Below, piece after piece: positions 9,013-17,567 of a stretch of 64,000 nucleotides of DNA. The stretch comes from Flaviflexus massiliensis. GTDB taxonomy: Bacteria > Actinomycetota > Actinomycetes > Actinomycetales > Actinomycetaceae. The DNA lies in assembly GCF_001375495.1 (NCBI RefSeq), contig NZ_LN831057.1, forward strand, positions 248,001-312,000, given 5' to 3'. Every line of letters starts with the position of its first letter. Position 1 is the first letter of the stretch. Position numbers and translations under genes: made by a program. Below the pieces are notes generated by a model. The model had not been told where the DNA came from. It worked only from the letters and a program-made list of their open reading frames with translations, and made no database searches.

Positions 9013-9365
9013 ATTTTCCTGTCAGTAGAACCGACTTTAAGGATGAAATCGCTCAATAGAATCGTAACATCCGCATGGTTAACGGCACGTTTCCATGATG
9101 CTGTGAACACGTGTCCATTCGCCCAGAATTCGACGTGCGCGCGGATCAGTGTCAGGGCCGGGGCCTCGCGTTTCGTGGCCATGGTTATGGACCATGCTCG
9201 AATGAGGTGAGTTTCTGCGTTCGAAGGTTGTGTCCGTTGACCCTTAGGCGGGGCAGATTATGGTCTTTACTCTGCAAAGGACCCAGTCAGCTACGGTGGG
9301 GTTTGCCGAAGGCGCTGCGTCGTTGTATGCCAAGGTGCTACACCGCATTGTGCGCAATGCGCTAC
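9013..9365. other. Gene-free stretch between decayed genes
   Basis: No frame on either strand gives recognisable protein sequence, and no hairpin terminator or RNA was seen. A plus-strand open frame across 9111-9812 is largely the reverse shadow of the marR2 gene. Confidence 0.5.
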
Positions 9366-9932
9366 TTAACGCTGCGCCCAATTGGCGTACTTCATGTCAA
9401 TCTGCTCGGTCATGTCCACCAGGAAACGGATAACGATGTCGCGTTCCTCGCGGTTCAGCCGGGCAGCGGCATGGTATCTGCGGGACTGCATTGCCCCGAC
9501 AGATTCGTAGGCGGCCTTTCGCGTTTTGCGGGTGATGTGGATTGTGGTTGCGCGCCGGTCTGTGGGATGTGGGGAGCGAGTGATGTGACCGCCCTTTTCG
9601 AGCCGGTCGAGCAACTTTGTGGTCGTGGCGGGGGAGACACGGAGGTGGCGAGTAATGCTCGATGCCGTGACGTCTTGTTCGAGGTTCTCGCACACGATGA
9701 GGAAATGCAGGGCTCTCATGTCCGTCTCGTTCAGCGCCATGTAAGTGGCCGAGGCTTCCGAAACCCGGCGTTCGGCTTCCCTCAGATTTCCGAGAGAATT
9801 CATGAGAGCTGAAATCTGTTCAATGTCGTCTTCTTCCAGGTCGGAGAGGTCGAGAAGCTCCCCTGACGGACTGTTCGCTCGGAGGCCGAACATTCCGGGA
9901 GGTTTGGCAGATTGTGGAGAGTTGTCGTTCAC
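9366..9932 (-). CDS. MarR-family transcriptional regulator (copy 2)
   Basis: 188 aa, collinear paralogue of the regulator at 4865-5425 over its full length: both share the MFGL-ANSP-GEL N-terminal segment, the DITRHL..SPATTTK.LDRLEKG.HITRSPHPTDRRA winged helix, and the ending MTEQIDMK-A-WA. Start GTG 9932 is preceded by GGGGA at 4 nt. The operator TACAC-CTG-GTGTA (9947-9959) lies just upstream. It is divergent from a wrecked mmpL copy, so it has lost its local target but may still act on the intact module at 5.4 kb. Confidence 0.88.
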   Translation of the reverse strand: MNDNSPQSAKPPGMFGLRANSPSGELLDLSDLEEDDIEQISALMNSLGNLREAERRVSEASATYMALNETDMRALHFLIVCENLEQDVTASSITRHLRVSPATTTKLLDRLEKGGHITRSPHPTDRRATTIHITRKTRKAAYESVGAMQSRRYHAAARLNREERDIVIRFLVDMTEQIDMKYANWAQR

Positions 9933-9946
9933 AGTTCCCCTATTAT

Positions 9947-9959
9947 TACACCTGGTGTA
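9947..9959. promoter_or_regulatory. Putative MarR operator, second copy
   Basis: TACAC CTG GTGTA, the same 5-bp inverted repeat and 3-bp spacer as at 5440-5452, in the same place relative to a paralogous marR and a divergent mmpL start. Conservation of the arms but not of the centre is what a dimeric binding site would show. Confidence 0.7.
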
Positions 9960-10005
9960 GTTTTTGTGAGCATACTAAGATTTGGCGTAGAAGGTTCGCT
10001 TGACC

Positions 10006-10425
10006 ATGACTGCGACATCGACCAAACACCAATCTTCTGACACCGGAAGAAGAGTCGCCTGCTGAGGGGCTTCCTCCCCGCACTCATGGTACTCGTCTAG
10101 ATTGGTGCGGCAGGCTTCGGCGGCCCGCCGTTCGGCCGTTTTTCCGAGGCGTCATCGAAAAACCTGAGCGCCCACCTTCCTGCGTCCTCGGAGTCGGCAG
10201 TCGCTAGCAGACTGTTCAGTGACTACTATGACTCGGATGATGGCCCGGGTGTGATCCATCGTTTCTGACACTGGGGCTTTTGGCGAGGGGGCGCTTGGTG
10301 AGATTACTCGAGTTGTCGAGATGATGAGGAAACTCTATTCTGTCGGAGAAAGCTCTGCGCGCATTCCCTCGAGGAAGGGGGCGCAGATAGTTGTTCCGGT
10401 TGATTCATGCGTTGAACTATTGGGT
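10006..10425 (+). pseudogene. MmpL transporter, N-terminal remnant (copy 2)
   Basis: Starts with ATG 10006 (MTATSTK) divergent from marR2. Joined across frames it follows the first about 150 residues of the intact MmpL at 5500: a LLRGFLPALM-like TM1, GAAGFGGPPFGRFSEASS, LSAHLPASSESAVASRLFSDYYDSDDGPGV, then GEITRVVEMM and IVVPVDSCVELL. Several frameshifts and stops break it and the remaining some 600 residues are absent. Clearly a decayed duplicate of the MarR-MmpL module. Confidence 0.8.
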
Positions 10426-10535
10426 CCGTGGGTGATCGTTAACGGCCGGGATTGGGAAGACCTCCTTAAGCGTGTGGGCTACCACCGCATCATTCCGGAG
10501 GTCTTCTCGGCTTACGACGGAATCTTCCGCCAGAC

Positions 10536-11384
10536 TTACATTTCCTGGTATTTCGCCCTCATCAACGAATAGATGCCGTACAGGATAAATCCAATGCCGA
10601 TAGCGGCAAGGGCAATACCGCCGCCGGGAAGGTCGAGTGCTTCCTTGAAGGCAACATCGAGTCCGCGTGCCTTGTTGACGTCGGCAGTGAAACCTGCCCA
10701 CATGACCATCGCACCGACACCCATGAGGGCAATGCCTTTTGCGACGTAACCGACGAGGCCCGTCTTGTCGATGAGCTGGCCGATCTGTCGGTCGCCGGAG
10801 GGGATCAAGTCCTGGTGGAACTTGCGGGACATGCCCTTGTATACGTGATAGATGCCAACAATGATGATGATGACACCAACGCCAATAACGATTGCCTTGC
10901 CGGTTGGGCTACTGAGGAATGGCTCGGTAGCGCTCTCCGCAGAGTCACCCGAGTCCGAAGAGTCGCCCAGAGCAAACTGGATCGAGGTGTAGGCGAGGGC
11001 CGCGTACATGACTGCTTTGGAGATGGCCTTGATGATTGCGGAGGCCTTCTTCTTTGACCTGCGTCCGCTTCCGTAGAAAACATCCAGCAGGTGGGTAAGT
11101 GCCAGTGCTGCCATGGCAATACCACCGATAAAGAGAAGCGCCGCACCACCGGGAGCATCGGCAAAGGCCCCGATTGCGCCCGACTGGTCAGCGGACTCAC
11201 CCGAGTTGCCCGTCAGCCCGAGCCGCAGGCAGATCCATCCGATCATTGTGTGGATAAGGCCGGTCATGACGTATCCAATCCGGGCTACGTACTCGAACCA
11301 CTTGCTGTTCTTTGCTTCGGACGCGGCACCGCGCGCGGCACCGGTAACGTGATTGACAGTCTTCTTTCCCGAAGGCGTATTCAT
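10536..11384 (-). CDS. DUF1206 membrane protein
   Basis: 282 aa with six hydrophobic helices arranged as three similar pairs, each repeat carrying an aromatic/Gly-rich pattern: WFEYVARIGYVMTGLIHTMIGWI, KAVMYAALAYTSIQFALG, and KTGLVGYVAKGIALMGVGAMVMWAG. This triple repeat defines DUF1206, found in actinobacteria and others; its function is unknown. The C-terminus ends YGIYSLMRAKYQEM. ATG 11384 (MNTPSGKK) is taken as start since the hydrophilic lead-in MNTPSGKKTVNHVTGAARG is typical; no strong ribosome site is visible, and GTG 11390 is an alternative. It seems intact inside a zone of decay. Confidence 0.85.
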   Translation of the reverse strand: MNTPSGKKTVNHVTGAARGAASEAKNSKWFEYVARIGYVMTGLIHTMIGWICLRLGLTGNSGESADQSGAIGAFADAPGGAALLFIGGIAMAALALTHLLDVFYGSGRRSKKKASAIIKAISKAVMYAALAYTSIQFALGDSSDSGDSAESATEPFLSSPTGKAIVIGVGVIIIIVGIYHVYKGMSRKFHQDLIPSGDRQIGQLIDKTGLVGYVAKGIALMGVGAMVMWAGFTADVNKARGLDVAFKEALDLPGGGIALAAIGIGFILYGIYSLMRAKYQEM

Positions 11385-11557
11385 AGTCACAGCGTAGGCG
11401 CCAAACGCCTCGATGTAACCTCGCGACCTGCATAAAGATCCACGAGATTTGCTCAAAACAGTCAATTTGGACGTTCCCAGGGTCGCGCGGCCCGCTCGGT
11501 GGGTCTCAGTTTCCTAGCGTGGTTTCGGGTTCCCCCTGTTAGTCCTGGGGTTCTTTC

Positions 11558-12513
11558 TTAATTACTGCGCAAACATTTTCGTGAGGGAAATGTAGTGGTC
11601 AGTCCATCCTGGTCATTCTCATTCGCATCCCACACCGCGTTCTGAATGAGGCGCACAAACGTCCATGCCCGCACGCGTTCTTCGTCGAGCCCGGCGACGT
11701 CCGAAATGATGTCGGCTCGCATGCGCACGTGGTTGCGCGCATTGCAGGCGTGAGCCGTTTCCTCCGCTCGGTTCCACACCATGGGTGCGACGGCGAAGGC
11801 GGGTTCTCCCGGAACCGCTTGAGGATCAATGGTAAGCCAGTTCCCGTGACCTGTCTCCAGAAGAGCAAAAGACATTCGTGTCGTGCAGTCCGGTGTGGAT
11901 AAATCTCGTTCCATCCTTGAGGTCCGCAACAAGGTCTCTCAGGTGAGAGCTTGCCTGGGTGAGGAGCCTTCTCGGCACCCGAGAATGCTCGCCTGCGAAC
12001 TCCTCCTCCCATCGCTTTGAGAGCCCCCGCGATGGTCTGGAACTTCGGGGAGGCGGGCCGGTTGAGAGTGTTGATCAGCGTTCCAATGACCTCGCAGGCG
12101 TCAAGAATCAATTCCCCGGCAAGGCTCCGCCGATGATCGAGTCTTTCCAGAAGCAACGCATAGTCGCGTGGCTCGGCGGCCTCGAGACGAACCGCTCCCA
12201 CGCCGTCCCACTCGCGTAGCGCCAGGTGCTCGAAAGCTCCCTCCATGAACGACCAACTTAACTTCAATACCGCAGGCTTTTTGCCTTTCAAAACGTCGAT
12301 GACAACGGCGGTGTTGCCGGTGCGGATATAGCCGGGATCTGCGTCATCGACTGTCAGCTCCCAGTGGTTGAAAGCCTTCCTGAGGAGCCTCGGTAACGCT
12401 TCGAGCCACTCCGCCCCACTCGTCCAGTGACGCGAAAATTCGCGCGTGAGAAGAGGATCAGGGTGCCTGTTAGAAAGTAGCTCCGCAAAAGAGGGTGGGC
12501 TCTCGATAGTCAT
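11558..12513 (-). pseudogene. APH(6)/hydroxyurea phosphotransferase-family kinase, frameshifted
   Basis: Three frames in order form one kinase of this family. From ATG 12513: MTIESPPSFAELLSNRHPDP...VVIDVLKGKKPAVLKLSW...YALLLERLDHRRSL. Near 12005 the frame shifts to LLTQASSHLRDLVADLKDG...FIHTGLHDTNV, then near 11880 to FALLETGHGNWLTIDPQAVPGEPAFAVAPMVWNRAEE. HTGLHDTNV matches the catalytic HGDLHxxNV loop, and WLTIDPQAVPGEPAFA is the Mg-binding motif of streptomycin/hydroxyurea 6-phosphotransferases. Two frameshifts make it inactive as read. A second consequence could be sequencing error, but neighbours are also broken. Confidence 0.8.
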
Positions 12514-12542
12514 TGACACCACCCTATCCCCGCAGTGAAAAG

Positions 12543-13100
12543 CTAGGATGCCCGGTCAATCGTGAAGTCATCCCACGGCACGGGAGTTAAGGTGCCGTTC
12601 TCCCAGTCACGCCTCAGGATCGCGTACGCAACGGAAGCAACGGGCGTGCCAACGTCAACGGGCCAGCCCTCCCGGTAGTGGGCTTCCTTCACCCAACCCG
12701 ACTTGAGGAACACCGCCCTCATGGCAACGTTGTCCTCCCGGGTCTGTCCCTCGAAGCGGTTGACGTCCATTGTCCTGAAGACATGATCGGTTGCGGCACG
12801 GAGAACGCTGGTTCCGAGCCCGCGGCCACGGAACTTTGAGTCGAGCCGAAGGTCGAAAAGGGGAGTGGGGTCGGTGAGGTCCTCAAGGGTAAGTGTCCCA
12901 ATTCGACCCAGCTCTGAATGCTCGATCCAGTACGTTGTCGTGTCCTCATTATCGAAAGAACCGTCTTCGATAGAGCTCGAAACCTGGGAGGCCGAGGGCC
13001 GTGGGCGCATGTGAAACGGGAACTCGTTCGCTGTCATAAAGCTCATGAGTGTTGCTCGATCCGATCCGGCTGGATCCATGCGGGTCAGTGAGATAGTCAT
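12543..13100 (-). CDS. GNAT-family N-acetyltransferase (RimJ/RimL-like)
   Basis: 185 aa. The acetyl-CoA site appears as DLRLDSKFRGRGLGTSVLRAATDHVF (about residues 82-107), with RGRGLG as the pyrophosphate loop, followed by the RFEGQTREDNVAMRAVFLKSGWVKEAHYREGW segment typical of protein or small-molecule acetyltransferases of the RimJ/L branch. Strong ribosome site GGAGGA 6 nt before ATG 13100. It lies upstream of the broken kinase gene with a 29-bp gap and could once have been co-transcribed with it. Substrate unknown. Confidence 0.85.
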   Translation of the reverse strand: MTISLTRMDPAGSDRATLMSFMTANEFPFHMRPRPSASQVSSSIEDGSFDNEDTTTYWIEHSELGRIGTLTLEDLTDPTPLFDLRLDSKFRGRGLGTSVLRAATDHVFRTMDVNRFEGQTREDNVAMRAVFLKSGWVKEAHYREGWPVDVGTPVASVAYAILRRDWENGTLTPVPWDDFTIDRAS

Positions 13101-13181
13101 AGTGTTCCTCCGCGTGCTCGCGCACCATCGTAAGGCCTCGGTCGGCCACGTGCTTGTTTAAACTCTTCATTCATGGCACTC

Positions 13182-13222
13182 AATGAGGTTCTGCCGGGCT
13201 GGAATGAGGTTCTGCCGGGCTG
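13182..13222. repeat. Two-copy tandem repeat, 21 bp
   Basis: The 20-mer AATGAGGTTCTGCCGGGCTG occurs at 13182-13201 and again at 13203-13222. A related CCTGCCGGGTCTGAC string lies near 13448. No coding reason is evident. Confidence 0.75.
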
Positions 13223-13618
13223 ATAGAGCCAGCTCGAATATCTGTCACGGCCTTGCCTGTAACTGATCCCTACGTCAGGCCGACGACGCGCGGTGCTTTC
13301 TCCAATATTTACGATATGCGACGAAAGTCCGGATCGCTTCGGCTTCCATATATACAACACAAACGTAAGAAATCGGTGACGATCAATGACCTCGAGTTTC
13401 TGCGTATCACTTCGCAGCCCGAGCCCGGCAGGTGGTTCGTCATGAGCCTGCCGGGTCTGACAAGTGAGGTGCGCCCATGGCGCCACTCACCACATCTCTG
13501 TTGTTTGTCGAATGAGTTCGGTTCCTGGATACAACGACGCAAGCAGTCGTGAGTGCTTCTTGCAACCGCACGCACGGTATGAGTTCGTTATTGACTTCTT
13601 GCTGTGAAATAAGAATTG
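13223..13618. other. No recognisable gene
   Basis: Open frames exist on both strands but none shows family motifs, a convincing start or normal composition; given the neighbours this is probably further decayed coding sequence. Confidence 0.45.
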
Positions 13619-14028
13619 CTAGTTCTCGTTTGCTTCGACGGCCCAAGGGACACCGAAACGGTCGCGAACCTGGCCGTAGTGATCGCCCTAGGGAGCTTCT
13701 TCGTACGCCATGGCTTCTTCTCCACCAGCGGCAGACAGCTTCTCTAGACGAGCCCGGCCCCCTCGATACTGTCGGAGTAGACGAGAAATGAGTAGACGTG
13801 GGACTTCAGTGGCTGATCGCCACCGTCGCTGCCGCTGATGTTGACGGGACCGGTGAGATCGCCGTGGGCGACCCATTCCGGATCTGGTTCGAATGGGAAT
13901 TCCGTGTCCGGCATGTCGTCGTACTTGTCGATCTCAAGGTTTCCGCCAAAGACGGAGTGTTAGAACGTGAGAGCCTCTTCGGCGTTCCGGTAAAGGTAAT
14001 GTAGGCGGAGGTGCGGATTGACGTGGGG
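13619..14028 (-). pseudogene. VOC-family (PhnB/glyoxalase-like) protein, degraded
   Basis: Reading the minus strand from about 14028: VNPHLRLHYLYRNAEEALTF, a stop, then HSVFGGNLEIDKYDDMPDTEFPFEPDPEWVAHGDLTGPVNISGSDGG...SHVYSFLVYSDSIEGA, then after a frameshift LVEKLSAAGGEEAMAYEEAP, and finally DHYGQVRDRFGVPWAVEANEN before TAG (13619-13621). This is the standard PhnB-like layout (FNGNAEEALxFYxxVFGG at the start, GxxxDRFGVxWxVN at the end). At least one nonsense codon and two frameshifts. Function of the parent: metalloenzyme-fold protein of unknown substrate. Confidence 0.8.
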
Positions 14029-14141
14029 TTCTTCCTTCGGTCAGGTAAGTCACACGCTACCGGGGCAGTCACCTGGGTGAAGCTGCTCAGCGCAAGTCCG
14101 GCAACGCCTTCCAGGGAGGCCTCAGAAAGCAACCTGGGCAC

Positions 14142-14912
14142 TCATCGACTTGAGGTCGACGTGCCTCGTCGTAGTTCCCTGGGAGGGTAGTCAACGGGAT
14201 GGGTCCAGACCCGTCGACGTGCCCAGGTCCGCGAGCGTTCTGACTCCCGTGTTTCAACGAGTTTCATGATAGTGTTCAGCATCCGCCACGTCATGATACG
14301 GCTCATGACACCAGCCCTCGTGACCACCGTCGCCGTAGCATCCGTGTGCGGCTCGTAGCGCTCACGGAGGTGTTCGCGGGCGCTACGCCTTCCGGGAAGA
14401 GTGTGAACAACCAGGTGAACGCGAAGTCCATCGTGCGCGGTGCCCGCCCACATCTGACGACAGGACAAGCGAGCTACCGGGATCGATACCAACAACCGAT
14501 AGCGCGATATCGGGGTGAAGCGGAACTTTGTCGCCAACGAGGTGTTCCTGCCATGCTGGCATGATGTTATGGCTGTCGGTTACGATGCACCCGACGAGGT
14601 TTTCAAGTGCTGTAAAGTAATAGAACCCCGCCCTGTCCTGTCTGAGCTGGATCAACCACGGCCACACTTTCTCCGGGGTGATTGGATCGTGATGGCACGG
14701 TCGAACGAGACCGTAGTGCCAGGAAGAATGTCGTCACCGGGCAGGGGCTTGTGGCGTTCGCCAGGGAGCATTCCAATGTCGAGTTCAATCGCCCGGTCAA
14801 AAACAACTGTTCCCGCGATGGCAACCCCGAGCAGCGTGGCGCCGGTTTTCCATGAGCGTGACAGGACTCCTCTTCGGCCCACGGTGGCACTTAGCCAGTA
14901 TCCTCCCAGCAC
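14142..14912 (-). pseudogene. SRPBCC/polyketide-cyclase-like membrane-anchored protein, frameshifted
   Basis: Segment 1 (14912 downward) MLGGYWLSATVGRRGV...VAIAGTVVFDRAIELDIGMLPGE gives an N-terminal hydrophobic anchor. Segment 2, after a frameshift near 14660, reads SPPEKVWPWLIQLRQDRAGFYYFTALENLVG...PAWQEHLVGDKVPLHPDIALSVV, the PPExVWPWLxQMGxxRxGFYSYxxLENL signature of this SRPBCC branch. Segment 3 near 14440 reads MDFAFTWLFTLFPEG, and segment 4 RLRERYEPH...MSRIMTWRMLNTIMKLVETRE. At least three frameshifts. Confidence 0.7.
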
Positions 14913-15319
14913 AACGGAGTGAGCGGAAGGTGTGAAGGTCCCAAACTCGGATCAATCAGACCCCGAATCAAGGTCGGATAGGAAGGTAGCGTCGGAGTGT
15001 GGCTATTAAAGTTTCAGATCTGCCTCGATCAGACTCTAGCTTGTTCCGGCTCGTACTCCATCTAGCTCCGACTCGATCCCGCTGTGGCTTGTGCTCGTTC
15101 AAGCTCCGACTCGATCAGGTTGCTTCGTGCCCAGATTCTCTCTCTCGTTCAGGTGGGTGTACGTTCAGATTCAGGTGATGTGAGGCCTCAGGCTGGCTTA
15201 ACTATCCCGGTGGTGCCCGAAGCGTCGGCCTGGACGGGAGGTGTGAGGGCTATGAGGGAACTCTCGGACTAATTGGACCGTTGTTGCCGTTGTGGTTCAT
15301 GGAGAATCTAGGAGGTTCA
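14913..15319. other. Gene-free region with short repeated words
   Basis: About 400 bp without a credible gene. The word CTCCGACTCGATC occurs twice (15066 and 15102), embedded in pyrimidine-rich, low-complexity sequence from about 15010 to 15150. AGGAGG at 15310-15315 is the ribosome site of the ABC gene that follows. Confidence 0.5.
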
Positions 15320-17221
15320 GTGAAATCATTGGTGAGGATTGTGCACTTCACGAAGGAGCTGCGGGTCCACTTTGCAGTCATTATTCTGGCGTCGGTTTTG
15401 ACCGCAGTAGCCGCTCTCGTCATCCCGTTCATCATTGCCGGGGCGACCGATGTGGTTGTGGAAGCAATCTCTGGTGATCGGACTGAGAGTTCCGCGATCA
15501 GGACCGTGTTGTGGCTTGCCGGTGCGTTCCTCATCATTGAGTTGGCTTCAACCGCTGTGTCGTCGATTGGTGGTTACGTCGGTGACGTCATGAGTGCGCG
15601 GATGCGGTCGATCCTGTCGGTCCGGTACTTCGAGAAGCTCCTATCTCTGCCGCAACGCTATTTCGATAATGAGTTGACCGGAACGATCGTGTCTCGGCTT
15701 AACCGTTCGATCACCGAGGTCACGAACTTCGCGAAGATGTTTTCGAACAGCTTCTTCACGATGATCATCACGACCGTTGCGGTTCTTGTGATCACCGCCT
15801 GGTATGCGTGGCCGCTGGCTCTTCTCCTTGCGATTATTTTCCCGGTCTACATGTGGCTGACGACGTTGACGTCGAAGAAGTGGCAGAAGTACGAGGGTGA
15901 GAAGAACGAAGATATCGATGTTGCTGGCGGGCGCTTCAACGAAGTTGTCGGCCAAATCAAGGTTGTTAAGTCTTTCGTTTCCGAGCTCCGCGAGCTGAAG
16001 TCCTTTACAAAGCGATACGACCGCACAATCCAAACCACCCGCAAGCAGTCCCTGCACTGGCACGGTATGGATGCTCTGCGGCGGGGGATCATGGCGGTGA
16101 TCTTCTTTGGAATTTACGCCATCATCTTTACCTACACAGTCCAGGGCCGCTTCTCTGTTGGCGACATGGTCCTTCTCGTTCAGTTGGTTGCCATGGCACG
16201 CCAGCCGGTTGGCTCGATGTCGTTCCTGGTGGACTCCGCCCAGCACGCTATCGCAGGCTCGCGCGACTACTTCGAGGTCATGGAAATCGAGGTCGATCGA
16301 GCACCCACTCTCGCCGAGCAAAAGAAGCGAGCAGAAACATCCGCTTCCTCGACAGTTGCTGGTCCCGCGGCCAGGTCGGGCTCGGGAAGCGACGGAGTAG
16401 CCCTCACGCCCGCTCAGGACGATCTCGCTACCACGCTGGTTCACGACGGTCCGGCCGTTGCGTTTGAAGACGTGACCTTTGGTTACGACGACGACCCGGA
16501 TGTTCTGAAGGGCGTGTCGTTCTCCGTGAGGACGGGGGAGAAGATCGCCTTCGTTGGTGAATCCGGCGGTGGCAAGACCACGATCATCAGCTTGCTCCTC
16601 GGGCTCTATCGTCCCCGCGGAGGCACGATTGCTGTTGCCGGTACCGACGTTCATTCCCTTTCCCTCCTTGAACTTCGCTCTCAGATCGGCGTGGTTTTCC
16701 AGGACTCGAGCCTGTTCTCGGGAACGATCCGGGAGAACATTGGCTACGCCAATGAAGCTGCCTCCGAGGCAGAAATCATTGAGGCCGCGAAGAAGGCGAA
16801 TGCGTGGCGGTTCATTGAGGACTTCCCGAATGGTCTCGACACCGTTATTGGTGAGCGCGGACTGAAGCTCTCAGGCGGCCAAAAGCAACGTATTTCCGTG
16901 GCTCGCGCAATCCTCAAGGACCCGTCGATTCTCGTTCTGGATGAAGCGACGTCGGCACTCGATACTCGCTCCGAGCGCCTCGTCCAGGAGGGCCTGGAGA
17001 CTCTCATGGAAAATAGAACATCACTGATCATCGCCCATAGGCTGTCCACCATCTCGAGCGTTGATCGCATCGTCACCCTCCGTGATGGTGTTGTTGACGA
17101 GATCGGTAGCCCTGCTGAGCTTGCCGTCTCCGGTGGTATCTACGCCGAGCTCCTTGCCCTTCAGGAAGAGGGGACGAAGCGCGCCAAGAAGGCCATGCGT
17201 TCTTACGGCATCGAACGCTAG
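15320..17221 (+). CDS. ABC transporter, fused permease/ATPase (half-exporter)
   Basis: 633 aa: six transmembrane helices in residues about 10-310, then a nucleotide-binding domain from about 375. Walker A GESGGGKTT about residue 413, Q-loop VVFQDSSLFSGTIREN, signature LSGGQKQR about 516, Walker B ILVLDEATSALD about 537, H-loop IIAHRLSTI. This is an MsbA/LmrA-type exporter that should work as a homodimer or with a second half; the linker at about 345-375 is Ser/Ala-rich. GTG 15320 is chosen because AGGAGG lies 4-5 nt before it; an in-frame codon at 15281 has no such site. Monocistronic. Substrate unknown. Confidence 0.92.
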   Translation: MKSLVRIVHFTKELRVHFAVIILASVLTAVAALVIPFIIAGATDVVVEAISGDRTESSAIRTVLWLAGAFLIIELASTAVSSIGGYVGDVMSARMRSILSVRYFEKLLSLPQRYFDNELTGTIVSRLNRSITEVTNFAKMFSNSFFTMIITTVAVLVITAWYAWPLALLLAIIFPVYMWLTTLTSKKWQKYEGEKNEDIDVAGGRFNEVVGQIKVVKSFVSELRELKSFTKRYDRTIQTTRKQSLHWHGMDALRRGIMAVIFFGIYAIIFTYTVQGRFSVGDMVLLVQLVAMARQPVGSMSFLVDSAQHAIAGSRDYFEVMEIEVDRAPTLAEQKKRAETSASSTVAGPAARSGSGSDGVALTPAQDDLATTLVHDGPAVAFEDVTFGYDDDPDVLKGVSFSVRTGEKIAFVGESGGGKTTIISLLLGLYRPRGGTIAVAGTDVHSLSLLELRSQIGVVFQDSSLFSGTIRENIGYANEAASEAEIIEAAKKANAWRFIEDFPNGLDTVIGERGLKLSGGQKQRISVARAILKDPSILVLDEATSALDTRSERLVQEGLETLMENRTSLIIAHRLSTISSVDRIVTLRDGVVDEIGSPAELAVSGGIYAELLALQEEGTKRAKKAMRSYGIER

Positions 17222-17230
17222 CGTGTGCGC

Positions 17231-17328
17231 AATCGAACGGTAACTCAGGCGAATCAAACGTTCACTTGCACGAACCAAACGGTAGCCTGTGGGATTCGAG
17301 CGCTAGCTCGAATGAAACGTTAGCTCGA
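17231..17328. repeat. Four degenerate copies of a ~17-bp word
   Basis: Variants of CGAAYCAAACGKTARCT appear at about 17233, 17250, 17271 and 17309, spaced roughly 20, 20 and 38 bp, just after the ABC exporter stop. Purpose unknown; the rest of 17329-17567 shows only the promoter of the next gene. Confidence 0.5.
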
Positions 17329-17567
17329 GTACTTCGAACCGCTGGGATCGTGGGTGCTCGGTAGTCAGATCTTTGGTCTCATTGCCTAGCCGGGCTCCCG
17401 CTTCCGTTCCGTTCCTCCTGGGTCGAACTGTCTTTGTTTCTGTCGACCTTGGGCTTTTGCTTTCTGAATTTTGGACTCGGGTTCGTAGACCTGTCTACTT
17501 GGGTTTCTCGTCCCTGCGGGCTCGGTATTGAGCCTGTTGGTCCGTTTTGCCATGCCATAATCGACCC

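Noticed and set aside
13223-13618. Open frames that might be a transposase remnant
   Set aside because: No DDE or zinc-ribbon motif and no inverted-repeat ends could be found.
15641-16654. 337-codon minus-strand open frame
   Set aside because: Antisense shadow of the ABC exporter; no family motifs or ribosome site.
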